Shown: positions 8,904 to 18,210, numbered from the stretch's first letter. The stretch is DNA of 64,000 nucleotides from Parapedobacter pyrenivorans (GCF_014636865.1 NZ_BMER01000001.1:1476718-1540717); one strand, 5' to 3'. Numbers and translations are program-made. The notes: generated from the letters alone by a model not told the origin.

Positions 8904-9665
8904 TCACCAGCGAAAGGTTTCCGCATTTTCGCCTTCCCCTTTGATCAATTCGCCCTCACCGCTGCTTGTCCACCCAGCTCGCCAATAGTCGCCACCACCA
9001 TTGGGCGGATATGACCAATACGTGAAATCACCCGATTGGTCCGCCTTAAATACATATTGATACCTTGCAGTCAAATAGCTGTTAGGTCTGGGGCTCCATA
9101 CTAATAGTTCCACCCGATAATTGCCTCCCCCGTCGTCTATCCAAGAAAATTCTTTCGTTTGCGTATTGGGCTCGGCACCGATGTAATAGGCTAATTGGCC
9201 AGAATGCTTGCCCGTTTCAGTTTTTCCCTCATCTGCATTCCAGTCTTCCCACCAGTTGCCCGCCGCCCGCATAATATGTCCGCCAGTGGCATTTGTCACC
9301 TCCAACTCAAAGACGCGGTGGGAGTCGACGAAATCTCCGAACATGTAACTGACGATATGACCACCGACCTGGTATTCAAAACGGTCACCTAATCCGCCTG
9401 TAGGTTGTGTATGCACTTCAGGCACCACGAAGTAAGTACTGTATTCCGCAATAATAGCCCCTAAAACGTTAATCGCTCCGTATACCTGCTTGGCGTGAGT
9501 GTCTTGATGGTTTTTCAACGCATCCGGCACTTTGAATACGCCCGGTTGGGATTTCTCAGGCTGCCAGATTTCGGATCCGTCTCCCGGTTCATCTGGATTT
9601 GGATGATCTTTTTTACCACAAGCCAAAAAAGCCAGCGACAATAATATGACGATATGTCTTTTCAT
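8904..9665 (-). CDS. Predicted lipoprotein, heme- or ligand-binding type unclear
   Basis: A 253-residue lipoprotein: MKRHIVILLSLAFLAC with lipobox Cys at 16, followed by a Pro/Asp/Gly-rich linker (GKKDHPNPDEPGDG). The mature part is rich in Trp, Tyr and Gly (NWWEDWNADEG, RYQYVFKADQSGDFTYWSYPP), as in beta-sandwich surface proteins. No family was recognised with confidence. The start of its mature region resembles that of the next gene upstream (9761-10318, GKKDNPIPE), suggesting a related secretion/anchoring leader. It lies in the leftward envelope gene run, 95 bp after its upstream neighbour. Confidence 0.78.
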   Translation of the reverse strand: MKRHIVILLSLAFLACGKKDHPNPDEPGDGSEIWQPEKSQPGVFKVPDALKNHQDTHAKQVYGAINVLGAIIAEYSTYFVVPEVHTQPTGGLGDRFEYQVGGHIVSYMFGDFVDSHRVFELEVTNATGGHIMRAAGNWWEDWNADEGKTETGKHSGQLAYYIGAEPNTQTKEFSWIDDGGGNYRVELLVWSPRPNSYLTARYQYVFKADQSGDFTYWSYPPNGGGDYWRAGWTSSGEGELIKGEGENAETFRW

Positions 9666-9760
9666 ATGTGTATAATTTGTTTTTCAATTGCCATATGTAT
9701 ACTCATGTATGTTTGTGTTTTTCGGAAACATGAGTATTTCATGATGTATTGCATTCTTCG

Positions 9761-10318
9761 TTATTTGATAATAATCTTTCCACTTACTTTAACTTCTACC
9801 TCAATGTTTTCACCTTCAGCCACGGCATCGTAGAATGTTGCATTCTCAAAGCGGAGCTCGAAGGTTGCCAGGCCGCCATTGGGGTTGGATCCTGCAGATT
9901 GGCGTTTCAAGTTACTGATCGATATGTTGCCTCCTACAGACCCAAACACATATTGTGTACCTCCGTCTTTGAGGGAAAGGGCCGCTTGACTTCCTGTTTC
10001 CGCTCCGTCTAGGGCAAATGGAAGTACTCGATCACTTGGGTCCAACGCCAAGGCGCTGGCAAACGTAAAATCACCATGCAGTAGTTGGAGGGAAATGCCT
10101 TTATTGTTTGTCCCTGGCTCCTGCACGAAGAGCGCGATGGCCTGCTCGGGGGAAAGTCCGCCAGCTTTATACTCCCTGCCTGCCAATGGTCCAGTCAGGA
10201 ATTTGAATTCGTAGCTACTGTTGGTCGCTTCTGGAATCGGGTTATCTTTTTTTCCACAAGCCGACAATACCATCACGACGAATAGGGAAAATAATGCAGG
10301 TATTTTCATGGGTTTCAT
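9761..10318 (-). CDS. Predicted lipoprotein of unknown function
   Basis: A 185-residue lipoprotein with signal peptide and lipobox (SLFVVMVLSAC, Cys at about residue 21). The Met three codons downstream is an alternative start. The mature part is predicted beta-rich (YEFKFLTGPLAGREYKAGG, ISISNLKR, EVEVKVSGKIIIK) and ends in a lysine, as small envelope beta-sandwich proteins do. No family recognised. It follows the beta-barrel gene by 23 bp and so is probably in one transcript with it. Confidence 0.78.
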   Translation of the reverse strand: MKPMKIPALFSLFVVMVLSACGKKDNPIPEATNSSYEFKFLTGPLAGREYKAGGLSPEQAIALFVQEPGTNNKGISLQLLHGDFTFASALALDPSDRVLPFALDGAETGSQAALSLKDGGTQYVFGSVGGNISISNLKRQSAGSNPNGGLATFELRFENATFYDAVAEGENIEVEVKVSGKIIIK

Positions 10319-10341
10319 TTTTGTTGAGTTTATAAGTTTTT

Positions 10342-10854
10342 TTAACGGATACTGTATTTGACGCCAAGGAAAATGCCCAGCTGTTCTGTGCCGGCAATGG
10401 TGTATTTCAATTCGGCGAAGGGTAGGATTTTCGAACCGAAATCAAAGTTGGTACCTGCGCCGATGTTGAGTCCCACTTTGCTGGCACTCCCTCCAAGTCC
10501 ACCGAAGTCCATCCCGATATCCCCGAGATCAAAGTTTACGGAAGAGCGGGCCACATTCAATCCGGCCAATCCATACACACTGAAAGGCCCTTCATTGACG
10601 AAGTAATAGTGGGCATTGGCATTGAACTCCCAAAATGTCATTTTAGCGAATTCGCTATTTTCCATAAAATAGTAAGCAAAGGATGGTGCAATGGCCAGTT
10701 TTGGGATGATGCCAATCTCACCAATGACACCGATAGCCGGCTTTTCGATTTTGGTGCCGTAGGCACCAAATAGACCGACACGGATGGGCTGCTGAGCTTG
10801 TAGGAATGCGAAACCCACCATAAGAAACAAACCTGATAATACTAATTTTTTCAT
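10342..10854 (-). CDS. Outer-membrane beta-barrel protein, porin-like
   Basis: A 170-residue protein with a signal peptide ending QAQ (MKKLVLSGLFLMVGFAFLQAQ) and alternating polar/hydrophobic strands (NANAHYYFVNEGPFSVYGLAG, LNIGAGTNFDF, ILPFAELKYTIAG). The end GIFLGVKYSIR is a final strand closing on a terminal aromatic motif, typical of small eight-stranded outer-membrane barrels of the OmpW/OMP_b-brl kind. It is first in the leftward series of envelope genes. Its substrate or partner is unknown. Confidence 0.8.
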   Translation of the reverse strand: MKKLVLSGLFLMVGFAFLQAQQPIRVGLFGAYGTKIEKPAIGVIGEIGIIPKLAIAPSFAYYFMENSEFAKMTFWEFNANAHYYFVNEGPFSVYGLAGLNVARSSVNFDLGDIGMDFGGLGGSASKVGLNIGAGTNFDFGSKILPFAELKYTIAGTEQLGIFLGVKYSIR

Positions 10855-10974
10855 AAGATTACTTTTGTTTTATTTTTATGGTTAGTGACGTACCCCATGT
10901 GTCAGGTAAACAGAAAAATCAAAATGTGCGGGGAATACCTAATTTGGTGTAGTGCCGACATTGATATATTCGCT

Positions 10975-10982
10975 TATATTTG
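10975..10982 (+). promoter_or_regulatory. Bacteroidota -7 promoter box (TATATTTG) for the CHAT gene
   Basis: TATATTTG matches TAnnTTTG. It predicts transcription starting near 10988 and a 5' leader of about 40 bases before the ATG at 11027. A GGAAA sequence lies a few bases before the start codon. Confidence 0.5.
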
Positions 10983-11026
10983 TGCTGTCATCGCAAATCA
11001 CAAATAAGATTACTTAAGGAAACCGC

Positions 11027-14000
11027 ATGCTACCTGTCTATAGATTCTTATCGCTACTTTTTACCTGCTTTGCGCTAATGTTGGCCTTCACGACTGAATC
11101 GCAAGAATCAAACTGGAAAGCGTTGTCGATTATCGCGGATTCGCTGCAGAGCAATAGACAGTTTGATCAAGCTGTGCCTTTTTGGGAGCAGGCTGTCTCG
11201 AGTGCCAAAAATGCTCCAGATACGATAAAGCGAATGTTGCGCTTCCGCCTACTTTATGGCAAAGGGCTGACTTACGACTATGAAAAGGAAGGCATTCCCT
11301 TTTTTGAAGAAGCCTATCCATTATTGTCTGTTTCCCAATTGGATACCTCGCGGCAATCTACTTTCCTCAATACCTACTACCACTACCTAGGATATAATGG
11401 ACGTTGGACAGAAGCCCTGCCTATTGCCGAGCTTTGTATGCGGCTACGCGAAAACTTGGATGAAAAACCTCCTTTAGCATACATTTCCACCGTGCATGAC
11501 GTTGCCTATATCAATAACATGATTGGCCATTACCCGCAAGCCATTGAAGGCTACAAACGCTCCATTGACTTATATATTCGTCATAAAGGCCGGTTCGACA
11601 ACGATGTAGCATTGGGATACAACAACCTCGCGTTCAATTACGGTTTGATGGGGATGGCAAACAAGCAATATGAGTCCTATAGTGAAGCTGCTGCTATCTG
11701 GGAAAGCATTGCACTGGAAGACAAAAGCTACCTGAGTACCGTATATGGCAATTTGCTTCAATGGCTAATAGATTATGGCCAGGTAGATGAGGCGGAAAGC
11801 TTGCTGGCCAAGATGCGCCAACTGCATCTGCATAAGGACGCACAGTGGGGCAGCAACAATAGGTTGATCGTGAATAAAAACGAGCTTGAAAACGTAAATA
11901 TTCGACTAAGTTTGTGGAATAAGAGCATTAAATTATATGCTAAAACGGGTGACACCGCCCGCACCCACCAATACCTTGATTCGATTGCCCGAGTGCTGCA
12001 TGCTATCGGCCCGCAGCGTACCGACAAACAACTCGAATACCTCGAAAGTGGATATGCAGACATCGGCAGTGCTTATGCCGCGCAAGGAAAAGACAGTTTT
12101 GCAGTCAGTTACTTCCAAAAGGCGCTAGACCTCAAAAGAACGCATCAGTATGGTCGATCGCAATCGCAAACCTTAGCTAAGATGGCCAAATCACTTATGG
12201 CGATACGGGATTTCGAAACAGCAAAACTATATATAGACAGTACGTTAGCGATAACAAAGCATTCGGCTAACCTTCCCGTTTTCCATACGATTGCAGCACA
12301 AATCGCCGCAAAACAACAAGACACTGATCGCGCAAGATACCATATCGCGCAAACCCTCGAAGGTTTAGCAGGATCCGCTACGCTTGGAAAATCTCCCCAA
12401 AAAATCAAATCAGGTGATTTCGACGGCAAAGTTGACCGCAATTATATCGCTGCGCTGAGCTCAGCCGGCCATCACTATCTTGGTTTTTACAGGAATACGG
12501 GGCAGGTATCCGATTTGGATGCGGCGCAGCATTTGTTTACGCTGGCATCTGATATGCTGGGGACCTACTACCTTGGTGGCCTTTACACCGAAACATTGGC
12601 CGAACTCTTGTCGGCTATCCAACAAGGGTTACTCGAATGCCAGCTCCTGAATCCGAATGAAGCCATTAAAGAACAAACCTTGGCTCGCCTCATCAGTTTG
12701 GTGGAAAATAGCCAAAGCCGTCACAGTTGGAAAAAGTTCCTTAAAAATATGCCAACGGGGTCGCTGGTCATTCCTGATTCACTGCTTGATCAGGAAGAAG
12801 CGCACCGGCGACTAATCGTTCACTACAAAAGCCAATTGTACGGCATGGCGAACGATAGCGCTATCCATGGAGACACTGACCTCATCACTGCGCTGCTCCA
12901 TCAGGAGGAGGCCGCGCTCCAAAAAGCCGAAACAGCTATTTTGAATTTACATCCTATCTATAATCATTTTAGCGAAAGTCAAATCACCACATCAGACATC
13001 CAACAGAAACTTCGAAACCAGTCAATTCTAAGGTACGTGATCACCGATTCAGCTTCCTACCTTATCCACATCAAACGCCGCAGTCTGGCGCTCTATCCTT
13101 TAGGAAATTCATCCACTTTGATAGGGCTGGCCGAGCGCACCATTGGCCTGCTGAAGAAAAGGGACGACGCCTATTATCCCGCTGCAAAGGAATTGCATGA
13201 TCTTCTGCTACCCGAAACACTGAAGCCCCATTTGGCAAACCAATTAATCATCGTGCCTGATGGTGTTTTGCATTACCTTCCGTTTGAGGCGTTGACGGCA
13301 AACGGAGAGCCTAGCGGCTTTTTGGTGCATAATCATACGCCCAGTTATGCCACTTCATTACCGCTCTTGCTTGTGCAAGATCAAACATCATATAGTAATG
13401 AAAGAGCGTTTGCTGCCTTTGCCCCGCATTATCCGGTAACTACCACAGCTGCAGATCAACGCGGACAGGAGTTACTCGACTTGCCAGGAGCGGCAAATGA
13501 AGTGGACGTGCTGTCTACCTTGTTTGGGGGGGATATTCACCGAGGCGATTCGGTCATCAAATCAGTATTTTGGGATCAAGCTCCGAAGTATGGATTACTA
13601 CACCTTGCCATGCACGCCCAAGTCGATGACCATAATGGCGAGCAATCCCATTTCATATTTGCGGACAACAGCAGGTTACATAGCTATGAGTTGTATGGTA
13701 TGAAACTGCAAGCGGGATTGGCGGTACTTAGTGCATGTAATACGGGGTATGGCCCTATCCAAAAAGGTGAAGGCGTACAAAGCTTGGCAAGGGCTTTTAC
13801 TTATGCCGGTGTGCCCAGCTTGGTCATGGGTCTCTGGCAACTACCAGACAATAGCACGAGTGAAATCATGGTTGATTTCTACCATAGCCTAAAAGAAAAT
13901 AAACATAAACATGTTGCGCTGGCGACCGCTAAAAAGGGGTATCTTGAAAAATTCGAGTTAGAATCCGAGTTGCTGCATCCGTATTACTGGGCCGGGCTGG

Positions 14001-14137
14001 TCATATCAGGCAACACCAGCTCCATCAGGCCCGGTATAAATTGGCTATATTGGGCGCTGCTGGGAATCATTGGATTTGGCGGCTGTTTATATGCAGGCAG
14101 AAAATGGAAGCGGGCCCGTCGTCCACGGGCTTTGTAG
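11027..14137 (+). CDS. TPR-CHAT domain protein (caspase-like peptidase fold) with C-terminal membrane anchor
   Basis: A 1036-residue protein with a signal-like hydrophobic N terminus (FLSLLFTCFALMLAFTT). Tetratricopeptide repeats fill residues 25-550 (for example ALGYNNLAFNYGLMGMANKQYESY and GSAYAAQGKDSFAVSYFQKALDLK). A CHAT domain covers about 660-1000. The caspase-type dyad is visible: His863 in HLAMHA and Cys904 in LSACNTGYG, followed by GEGVQSLARAFTYAG and VMGLWQLPD. One membrane segment near the end (INWLYWALLGIIGFGGCLYAG) precedes a basic tail. CHAT proteases act in peptide-bond cleavage switches such as separase and the type III CRISPR-linked Craspase. The stop abuts the convergent stop of the TPR/ECF sigma pair (14137/14138), a gene set seen together in Bacteroidota. 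The substrate is not known. Confidence 0.9.
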   Translation: MLPVYRFLSLLFTCFALMLAFTTESQESNWKALSIIADSLQSNRQFDQAVPFWEQAVSSAKNAPDTIKRMLRFRLLYGKGLTYDYEKEGIPFFEEAYPLLSVSQLDTSRQSTFLNTYYHYLGYNGRWTEALPIAELCMRLRENLDEKPPLAYISTVHDVAYINNMIGHYPQAIEGYKRSIDLYIRHKGRFDNDVALGYNNLAFNYGLMGMANKQYESYSEAAAIWESIALEDKSYLSTVYGNLLQWLIDYGQVDEAESLLAKMRQLHLHKDAQWGSNNRLIVNKNELENVNIRLSLWNKSIKLYAKTGDTARTHQYLDSIARVLHAIGPQRTDKQLEYLESGYADIGSAYAAQGKDSFAVSYFQKALDLKRTHQYGRSQSQTLAKMAKSLMAIRDFETAKLYIDSTLAITKHSANLPVFHTIAAQIAAKQQDTDRARYHIAQTLEGLAGSATLGKSPQKIKSGDFDGKVDRNYIAALSSAGHHYLGFYRNTGQVSDLDAAQHLFTLASDMLGTYYLGGLYTETLAELLSAIQQGLLECQLLNPNEAIKEQTLARLISLVENSQSRHSWKKFLKNMPTGSLVIPDSLLDQEEAHRRLIVHYKSQLYGMANDSAIHGDTDLITALLHQEEAALQKAETAILNLHPIYNHFSESQITTSDIQQKLRNQSILRYVITDSASYLIHIKRRSLALYPLGNSSTLIGLAERTIGLLKKRDDAYYPAAKELHDLLLPETLKPHLANQLIIVPDGVLHYLPFEALTANGEPSGFLVHNHTPSYATSLPLLLVQDQTSYSNERAFAAFAPHYPVTTTAADQRGQELLDLPGAANEVDVLSTLFGGDIHRGDSVIKSVFWDQAPKYGLLHLAMHAQVDDHNGEQSHFIFADNSRLHSYELYGMKLQAGLAVLSACNTGYGPIQKGEGVQSLARAFTYAGVPSLVMGLWQLPDNSTSEIMVDFYHSLKENKHKHVALATAKKGYLEKFELESELLHPYYWAGLVISGNTSSIRPGINWLYWALLGIIGFGGCLYAGRKWKRARRPRAL

Positions 14138-14890
14138 TCATGGATTTAATTCTTTTATCAACACTTTAGCCTCTGTTTGCTTATAGCCGTTTGATACGGC
14201 CAATTGTTCAAGTAGGTTAATCGCTGATTCGGTTTCCCCCATTTTGATGTATGCCAATGACAAGTACCATTGCGCCTGGCGCATGAGCTTCGTGCCCGGT
14301 GAGTCCAAATAGGTAGACAAGAGCGTAGTGGCTTCCTTGTAACGATTTAACTGCATGGCGGACAACGCTTGGTAAAACACGGTTTCAGCGTCTGCATTGC
14401 CATCACCGATCAATTGCGCAAACAGTATATAGGCCCTTTCGTAATTTCCTTTTTCATAGTTTGCGTATGCCCTCGTGAGCACATCTGTATCTGTTGCTTC
14501 CCGTACGATGGGCATTACAATATTTGGATAAGGGGTAAAATGGATACTATACAATTCCGAGGACGTTCTTACAGGCTGATTAGACCAATAAAATAGTCCT
14601 ATTGTACCGATTAGTAAGATGGATGCAGCTGCATACCACCACGTTAACCGACTTTCTTGTCCGGAAATGGTTGTTTCAGGCGACTGCTCTTCATCGGTCA
14701 AACTTTGCAAGCGAGATTTTAGCCGCTCATGTTCATTTCGCGCAAAAGCCTTGGCTGCCTGTTGCCTGAATTGAAGTTCCTCCCTGAATACAGGGTCCTC
14801 TGCTCTTAGCTTTTCTACTTTATGGAGTTCATCCCCCTCCAGTTTGCCTGTTAAGTAGGCATCGATCAGTACATCATATTTTTCCGGCAT
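14138..14890 (-). CDS. Anti-sigma-factor-like single-pass membrane protein with C-terminal TPRs
   Basis: A 250-residue protein. Residues 1-65 form a helical, charged cytoplasmic domain (YDVLIDAYLTGKLEGDELHKVEKL) like the N-terminal part of Bacteroidota anti-sigma factors, without the zinc-binding HxxxCxxC motif. Residues 84-102 are one membrane helix (WWYAAASILLIGTIGLFYW). Residues 135-245 are tetratricopeptide-like repeats (AYANYEKGNYERAYILFAQL; YQALSAMQLNRYKEATTLL; YLSLAYIKMGETESAINLL), predicted periplasmic. Its start overlaps the end of the ECF sigma gene by 17 bp, so translation is coupled. It probably holds the sigma factor and listens to a periplasmic signal. That role is inferred from layout, not from a known family match. 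Confidence 0.8.
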   Translation of the reverse strand: MPEKYDVLIDAYLTGKLEGDELHKVEKLRAEDPVFREELQFRQQAAKAFARNEHERLKSRLQSLTDEEQSPETTISGQESRLTWWYAAASILLIGTIGLFYWSNQPVRTSSELYSIHFTPYPNIVMPIVREATDTDVLTRAYANYEKGNYERAYILFAQLIGDGNADAETVFYQALSAMQLNRYKEATTLLSTYLDSPGTKLMRQAQWYLSLAYIKMGETESAINLLEQLAVSNGYKQTEAKVLIKELNP

Positions 14891-15446
14891 TCCGATATAT
14901 TTTTTTCACGATGAGCTTCAAACTCTGCATACACCTGTATTTTTGGCTTTTTACTACATCTGTGTTAGCGTATCCCAACAGCTTCATAATCGCTGTGGGT
15001 TCCTTGTCGTCGTAGTAAAACATTCGTAAAATCGTGCTACACGGCTCTCCCAGCTTTTTGATGGCATTTTGCAATAGGCTAACCGTTTCGTCCTCATCTG
15101 TTACATTTTCAATATAGTTGGAAATTACCCAATCTATTTCCTGCAAGTCACCCGTTTCCAGGCTTGTAGTAGGCCTACTGTTCCTAAGGTAACGATAAAG
15201 CATAAATTTGCCTATACTGATTATATATGTAGAAATGGCGCTTTTCAATTCCGTCACTTTGCCCGTCCTTACGTTTTCGTAAAACGCAATGATTGCATCC
15301 TGATAGATATCCTCCAGCACCATGTTGTCGTCAAGGATGTGCTTACCATACCTCAAAAATCTCGCTTTATTGGTTACATATAACTCGTCCAATGCTCGCT
15401 CATTTCCCTTTCTAATTTCGGTAAGTAATTGCTGTTCGTCTTTCAT
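14874..15446 (-). CDS. ECF-type sigma-70 family RNA polymerase sigma factor
   Basis: A 190-residue sigma factor starting MKDEQQLLTEIRKG. The open frame runs 63 codons further upstream but that part does not resemble a sigma factor. Region 2 is seen at about 20-95 (ALDELYVTNKARFLRYGKHI, LEDIYQDAIIAFYENV, and FMLYRYLRN). Region 4 at 130-185 (LGEPCSTILRMFYYDDKEPTAIMKLLGYANTDVVKSQKYRCMQSLK) contains the helix-turn-helix. This is the Bacteroidota ECF type with an extended region 4 pattern KSQKYRCMQ. It is followed by, and overlaps with, the TPR membrane protein, its likely regulator. The CHAT gene converges on the pair and may be one of its targets or partners. Confidence 0.88.
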   Translation of the reverse strand: MKDEQQLLTEIRKGNERALDELYVTNKARFLRYGKHILDDNMVLEDIYQDAIIAFYENVRTGKVTELKSAISTYIISIGKFMLYRYLRNSRPTTSLETGDLQEIDWVISNYIENVTDEDETVSLLQNAIKKLGEPCSTILRMFYYDDKEPTAIMKLLGYANTDVVKSQKYRCMQSLKLIVKKIYRNAGKI

Positions 15447-15830
15447 TAGTATCGGCACATCGAAAAAAGTAAACTGGATTCGGCTAAAATAGCCATTCTT
15501 GCCCATTGGGCGGAACGTTGTTTGATTTTTTTGGGTAACCATCGTATCTAACGTTACAACAGGATAGGCTTGACCGGGCTTAGCGGTCATATTGACCGAA
15601 GTATTGGCTCTAATAGCCAATAGCACGAATATCAATAGCAGCGGTTTTCAGATACAGGAACGGTTCAATGTGCTGTTCAACAATATCCAGATTTGCTAAT
15701 GATTAAGAAATAGCGATATCGTTAACAATTTAGAATTACTTCAAATTACATTTTCTATCATTCTCTTCCCCTAAACCCGGGCTGCGCGTAGCGTTAATGC
15801 GTAACTTTGGTGAGATAATACATACGTGCT
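15447..15830. other. Intergenic region between the ECF sigma gene and cydA
   Basis: 384 bp between divergent genes. It should hold the promoters of both. The cydA side has an exact -7 box at 15802-15809. The sigma side has no exact TAnnTTTG box. An open reading frame continuing from the sigma gene covers 15447-15635, but its sequence has no family resemblance, so I treat it as non-coding. The stretch 15700-15780 is AT-rich. Confidence 0.5.
15802..15809 (+). promoter_or_regulatory. Bacteroidota -7 promoter box (TAACTTTG) for cydAB
   Basis: TAACTTTG matches TAnnTTTG exactly, 21 bp before the cydA start codon. The predicted transcription start is near 15815, leaving a leader of about 15 bases. 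Confidence 0.6.
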
Positions 15831-17165
15831 ATGGATGATTTTCTCGCCGCTCGGTCACAGATGGCCATGTCCTTGGGATTCCACATCATTTTTGCCTGTA
15901 TCGGCATGGTCATGCCCTTTTTCATGTCGATTTCCCATTTCATTTACCTAAAGACCGGCAACTTACTATACAAGGGACTAACGAAAGCTTGGAGCCGCGG
16001 AGTAGCGATACTTTTTGCTACTGGTGCGGTATCCGGTACCATGCTTTCTTTCGAGCTAGGGTTGTTGTGGCCCACGTTTATGGAGCACGCTGGTCCTATC
16101 TTTGGGATGCCATTTTCCTTGGAGGGGACCGCTTTTTTTATCGAGGCCATAGCGCTCGGTTTCTTTCTCTATGGTTGGGATCGTTTTCACCCGTGGTTCC
16201 ATTGGGCTGCAGGATTGGTGGTGGGCATCAGCGGCGTGGCCTCTGGTATTTTGGTGGTGGCTGCCAATGCATGGATGAACAGCCCCGCGGGCTTTGACTA
16301 CGTGAATGGCCAGTATTTGAACATCGATCCCATTGCGGCCATGTTCAACGATGCTTGGTTCTCACAGGCACTGCACATGACATTGGCCGCGTTTGTAGCT
16401 ACCGGCTTCGCCGTTGCAGGCGTGCATGCGCTGATGATCCTCAAAAATAAAAATGTCGCCTTTCACAATGCGGCCTTCCGTATCAGTGCGCTGACCGCCT
16501 GTGTAGCAGCACTCCTGCAGCCGATCAGTGGGGATATCTCGGCTAAAGATGTCGCTGAGCGGCAGCCGGCCAAGCTAGCAGCCATGGAGGCGCATTTCAA
16601 TACCGAGTCAAGGGCACCCTTTTTGATTGGCGGCATACCGGATGAAGAAAATGACACGGTACACTATGGATTAAAGATACCGGGGCTATTAAGCTTTTTG
16701 GCCCATGGCGATATCGATGCGCCGGTGACGGGCCTGAAGGACATTCCCCGTGAAGACCGCCCGCCGGTGGCAATTACCCATTATGCCTTCCAGCTCATGA
16801 TCGGGTTGGGAATGTTACTTGCGGCATTGTCCGTTATATACCTCTACGGGCTTATCCACAAAAAACATTGGCTATCCAGCAGGTGGCTATTGCGACTGTT
16901 CGTGATTGCGATCCCGATGGGTTATATCGCGCTGGAAGCTGGTTGGACAGTTACCGAAGTGGGTCGCCAACCTTGGATCATCCATGGCGTGATGCGTACG
17001 GCAGACGCCGTGACTCCCATGCCGGGCATTGTCTACTCATTCTACCTATTCACGGCAGTGTTTGTGTCGCTGTCGATCATCGTGAGTTACCTGCTATACA
17101 GGCAAATTAAGATGGTCGGCAAGTTGTATGATCCGACGGATCCCGAGTATAAAGCAAAAGATTAA
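15831..17165 (+). CDS. cydA: Cytochrome bd ubiquinol oxidase subunit I
   Basis: A 444-residue heme-bearing subunit of the bd-type quinol oxidase in the cytoplasmic membrane. It oxidises quinol and reduces O2 to water with high affinity. Seen: the N-terminal SLGFHIIFACIGM with the heme-ligand His, SLEGTAFFIEAIALG with two conserved acidic residues, ALHMTLAAFVATGFA with the b558 His, the quinol-loop segment GDISAKDVAERQPAKLAAMEAHF, and GRQPWIIHGVMRTADAV. The quinol loop is short, so this is the short-loop type rather than the long-loop E. coli type. It is 5 bp upstream of cydB and is transcribed from the -7 box at 15802. Confidence 0.96.
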   Translation: MDDFLAARSQMAMSLGFHIIFACIGMVMPFFMSISHFIYLKTGNLLYKGLTKAWSRGVAILFATGAVSGTMLSFELGLLWPTFMEHAGPIFGMPFSLEGTAFFIEAIALGFFLYGWDRFHPWFHWAAGLVVGISGVASGILVVAANAWMNSPAGFDYVNGQYLNIDPIAAMFNDAWFSQALHMTLAAFVATGFAVAGVHALMILKNKNVAFHNAAFRISALTACVAALLQPISGDISAKDVAERQPAKLAAMEAHFNTESRAPFLIGGIPDEENDTVHYGLKIPGLLSFLAHGDIDAPVTGLKDIPREDRPPVAITHYAFQLMIGLGMLLAALSVIYLYGLIHKKHWLSSRWLLRLFVIAIPMGYIALEAGWTVTEVGRQPWIIHGVMRTADAVTPMPGIVYSFYLFTAVFVSLSIIVSYLLYRQIKMVGKLYDPTDPEYKAKD

Positions 17166-17170
17166 ACGCT

Positions 17171-18175
17171 ATGTTGTACGTCGTTATCGCATACCTTTGG
17201 GCTTCCATTTGCCTTTACATCCTGTTGGGCGGGGCCGATTTCGGTGCCGGCATCGTGGAGTTGGTCAGTAAGCCCAAGCACCGCAAGGCCGTGCGCGCCA
17301 TCATGTACCGGGCTATCGGACCTGTTTGGGAGGCCAATCACATGTGGCTGATCATTGCCATCGTCATCCTGTTCGTAGGCTTCCCCGAAATCTATGCGGC
17401 CATGTCGGTATACATGCATATACCACTCGTGCTTATGCTGCTGGGGATTATGGCACGGGGTACCGCATTCGCCTTTCGTCACTACGATGCCGTTACTGAC
17501 GATCTGCAGCGGGTCTATTCTCGTGTTTTTACATCATCAAGTCTCGTTACCCCTTTCTTTCTGGGGATCATCGCCGCCGCTACGGTATCGCGCACGATAG
17601 ACACCGAAGCAGCCGACTTCCTTTCGGCCTACGTGTTTAGCTGGTTCAATGGCTTCGGGATCAGTGTGGGTTTCTTCACCATTGCAATCTGTGGTTATCT
17701 AGCAGCCGTGTTTGCCGTGGGGGAAACGCCAGAAGAAGGCGAAAGACGCATGCTTATTCGGCTGGCTCGGTCTTTTATTTTGATTGTGGTGGTATGCGGT
17801 GCAGTGGTGTTTCTAATGGCACATCGTTCGGAAATCCCACTGTTGCATTGGATTTTCGGGGATATCTGGGGGCAACTGGCCATTACGGCCGCTTCGGTGT
17901 CACTAATTGGATTGTTCATTGCATTTAAACGCCGTAATGCCCTTTGGATGCGGCTGCTTGCCGGCTTCCAGGTGGTGATGATCCTATTTGCGGCTACCTA
18001 CCAGCATTATCCCGATCTGGTTTTGCTCAACAACGGCAGCGCATTGTCCCTAGCGGATCACCACGGGGGGTTGGCCAGCATTGAGGCGCTGGGGTGGGCG
18101 CTCCTTTGTGGCAGTGTGCTGATACTCCCGGCACTGTTTTACCTGATGTATGCGTTCCGCGGAAAGACGAAATAA
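17171..18175 (+). CDS. cydB: Cytochrome bd ubiquinol oxidase subunit II
   Basis: A 334-residue membrane subunit pairing with CydA. The N terminus LYVVIAYLWASICLYILLGGADFGAGIVELVS is the family signature, including the GGADFG motif. VWEANHMWLIIAIVILFVGFPEIYA follows at about residue 55. Roughly eight membrane segments span the rest. The gene starts 5 bp after cydA, so the two are one operon. No cydX-like small ORF was noticed after it; a PhnA-family gene with its own -7 box follows instead. Confidence 0.95.
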   Translation: MLYVVIAYLWASICLYILLGGADFGAGIVELVSKPKHRKAVRAIMYRAIGPVWEANHMWLIIAIVILFVGFPEIYAAMSVYMHIPLVLMLLGIMARGTAFAFRHYDAVTDDLQRVYSRVFTSSSLVTPFFLGIIAAATVSRTIDTEAADFLSAYVFSWFNGFGISVGFFTIAICGYLAAVFAVGETPEEGERRMLIRLARSFILIVVVCGAVVFLMAHRSEIPLLHWIFGDIWGQLAITAASVSLIGLFIAFKRRNALWMRLLAGFQVVMILFAATYQHYPDLVLLNNGSALSLADHHGGLASIEALGWALLCGSVLILPALFYLMYAFRGKTK

Positions 18176-18179
18176 ATCT

Positions 18180-18187
18180 TATCTTTG
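18180..18187 (+). promoter_or_regulatory. Bacteroidota -7 promoter box (TATCTTTG) for the PhnA/YjdM gene
   Basis: TATCTTTG is an exact TAnnTTTG match. It begins 5 bp after the cydB stop and lies 24 bp before the next start codon, giving that gene its own promoter next to read-through from cydAB. Confidence 0.6.
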
Positions 18188-18210
18188 CGACCACTAGATC
18201 AATCCCGGAT

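Noticed and set aside
15447-15635. N-terminal extension of the ECF sigma factor by 63 residues
   Set aside because: The added residues resemble no sigma region, and MKDEQQ is the normal family start.
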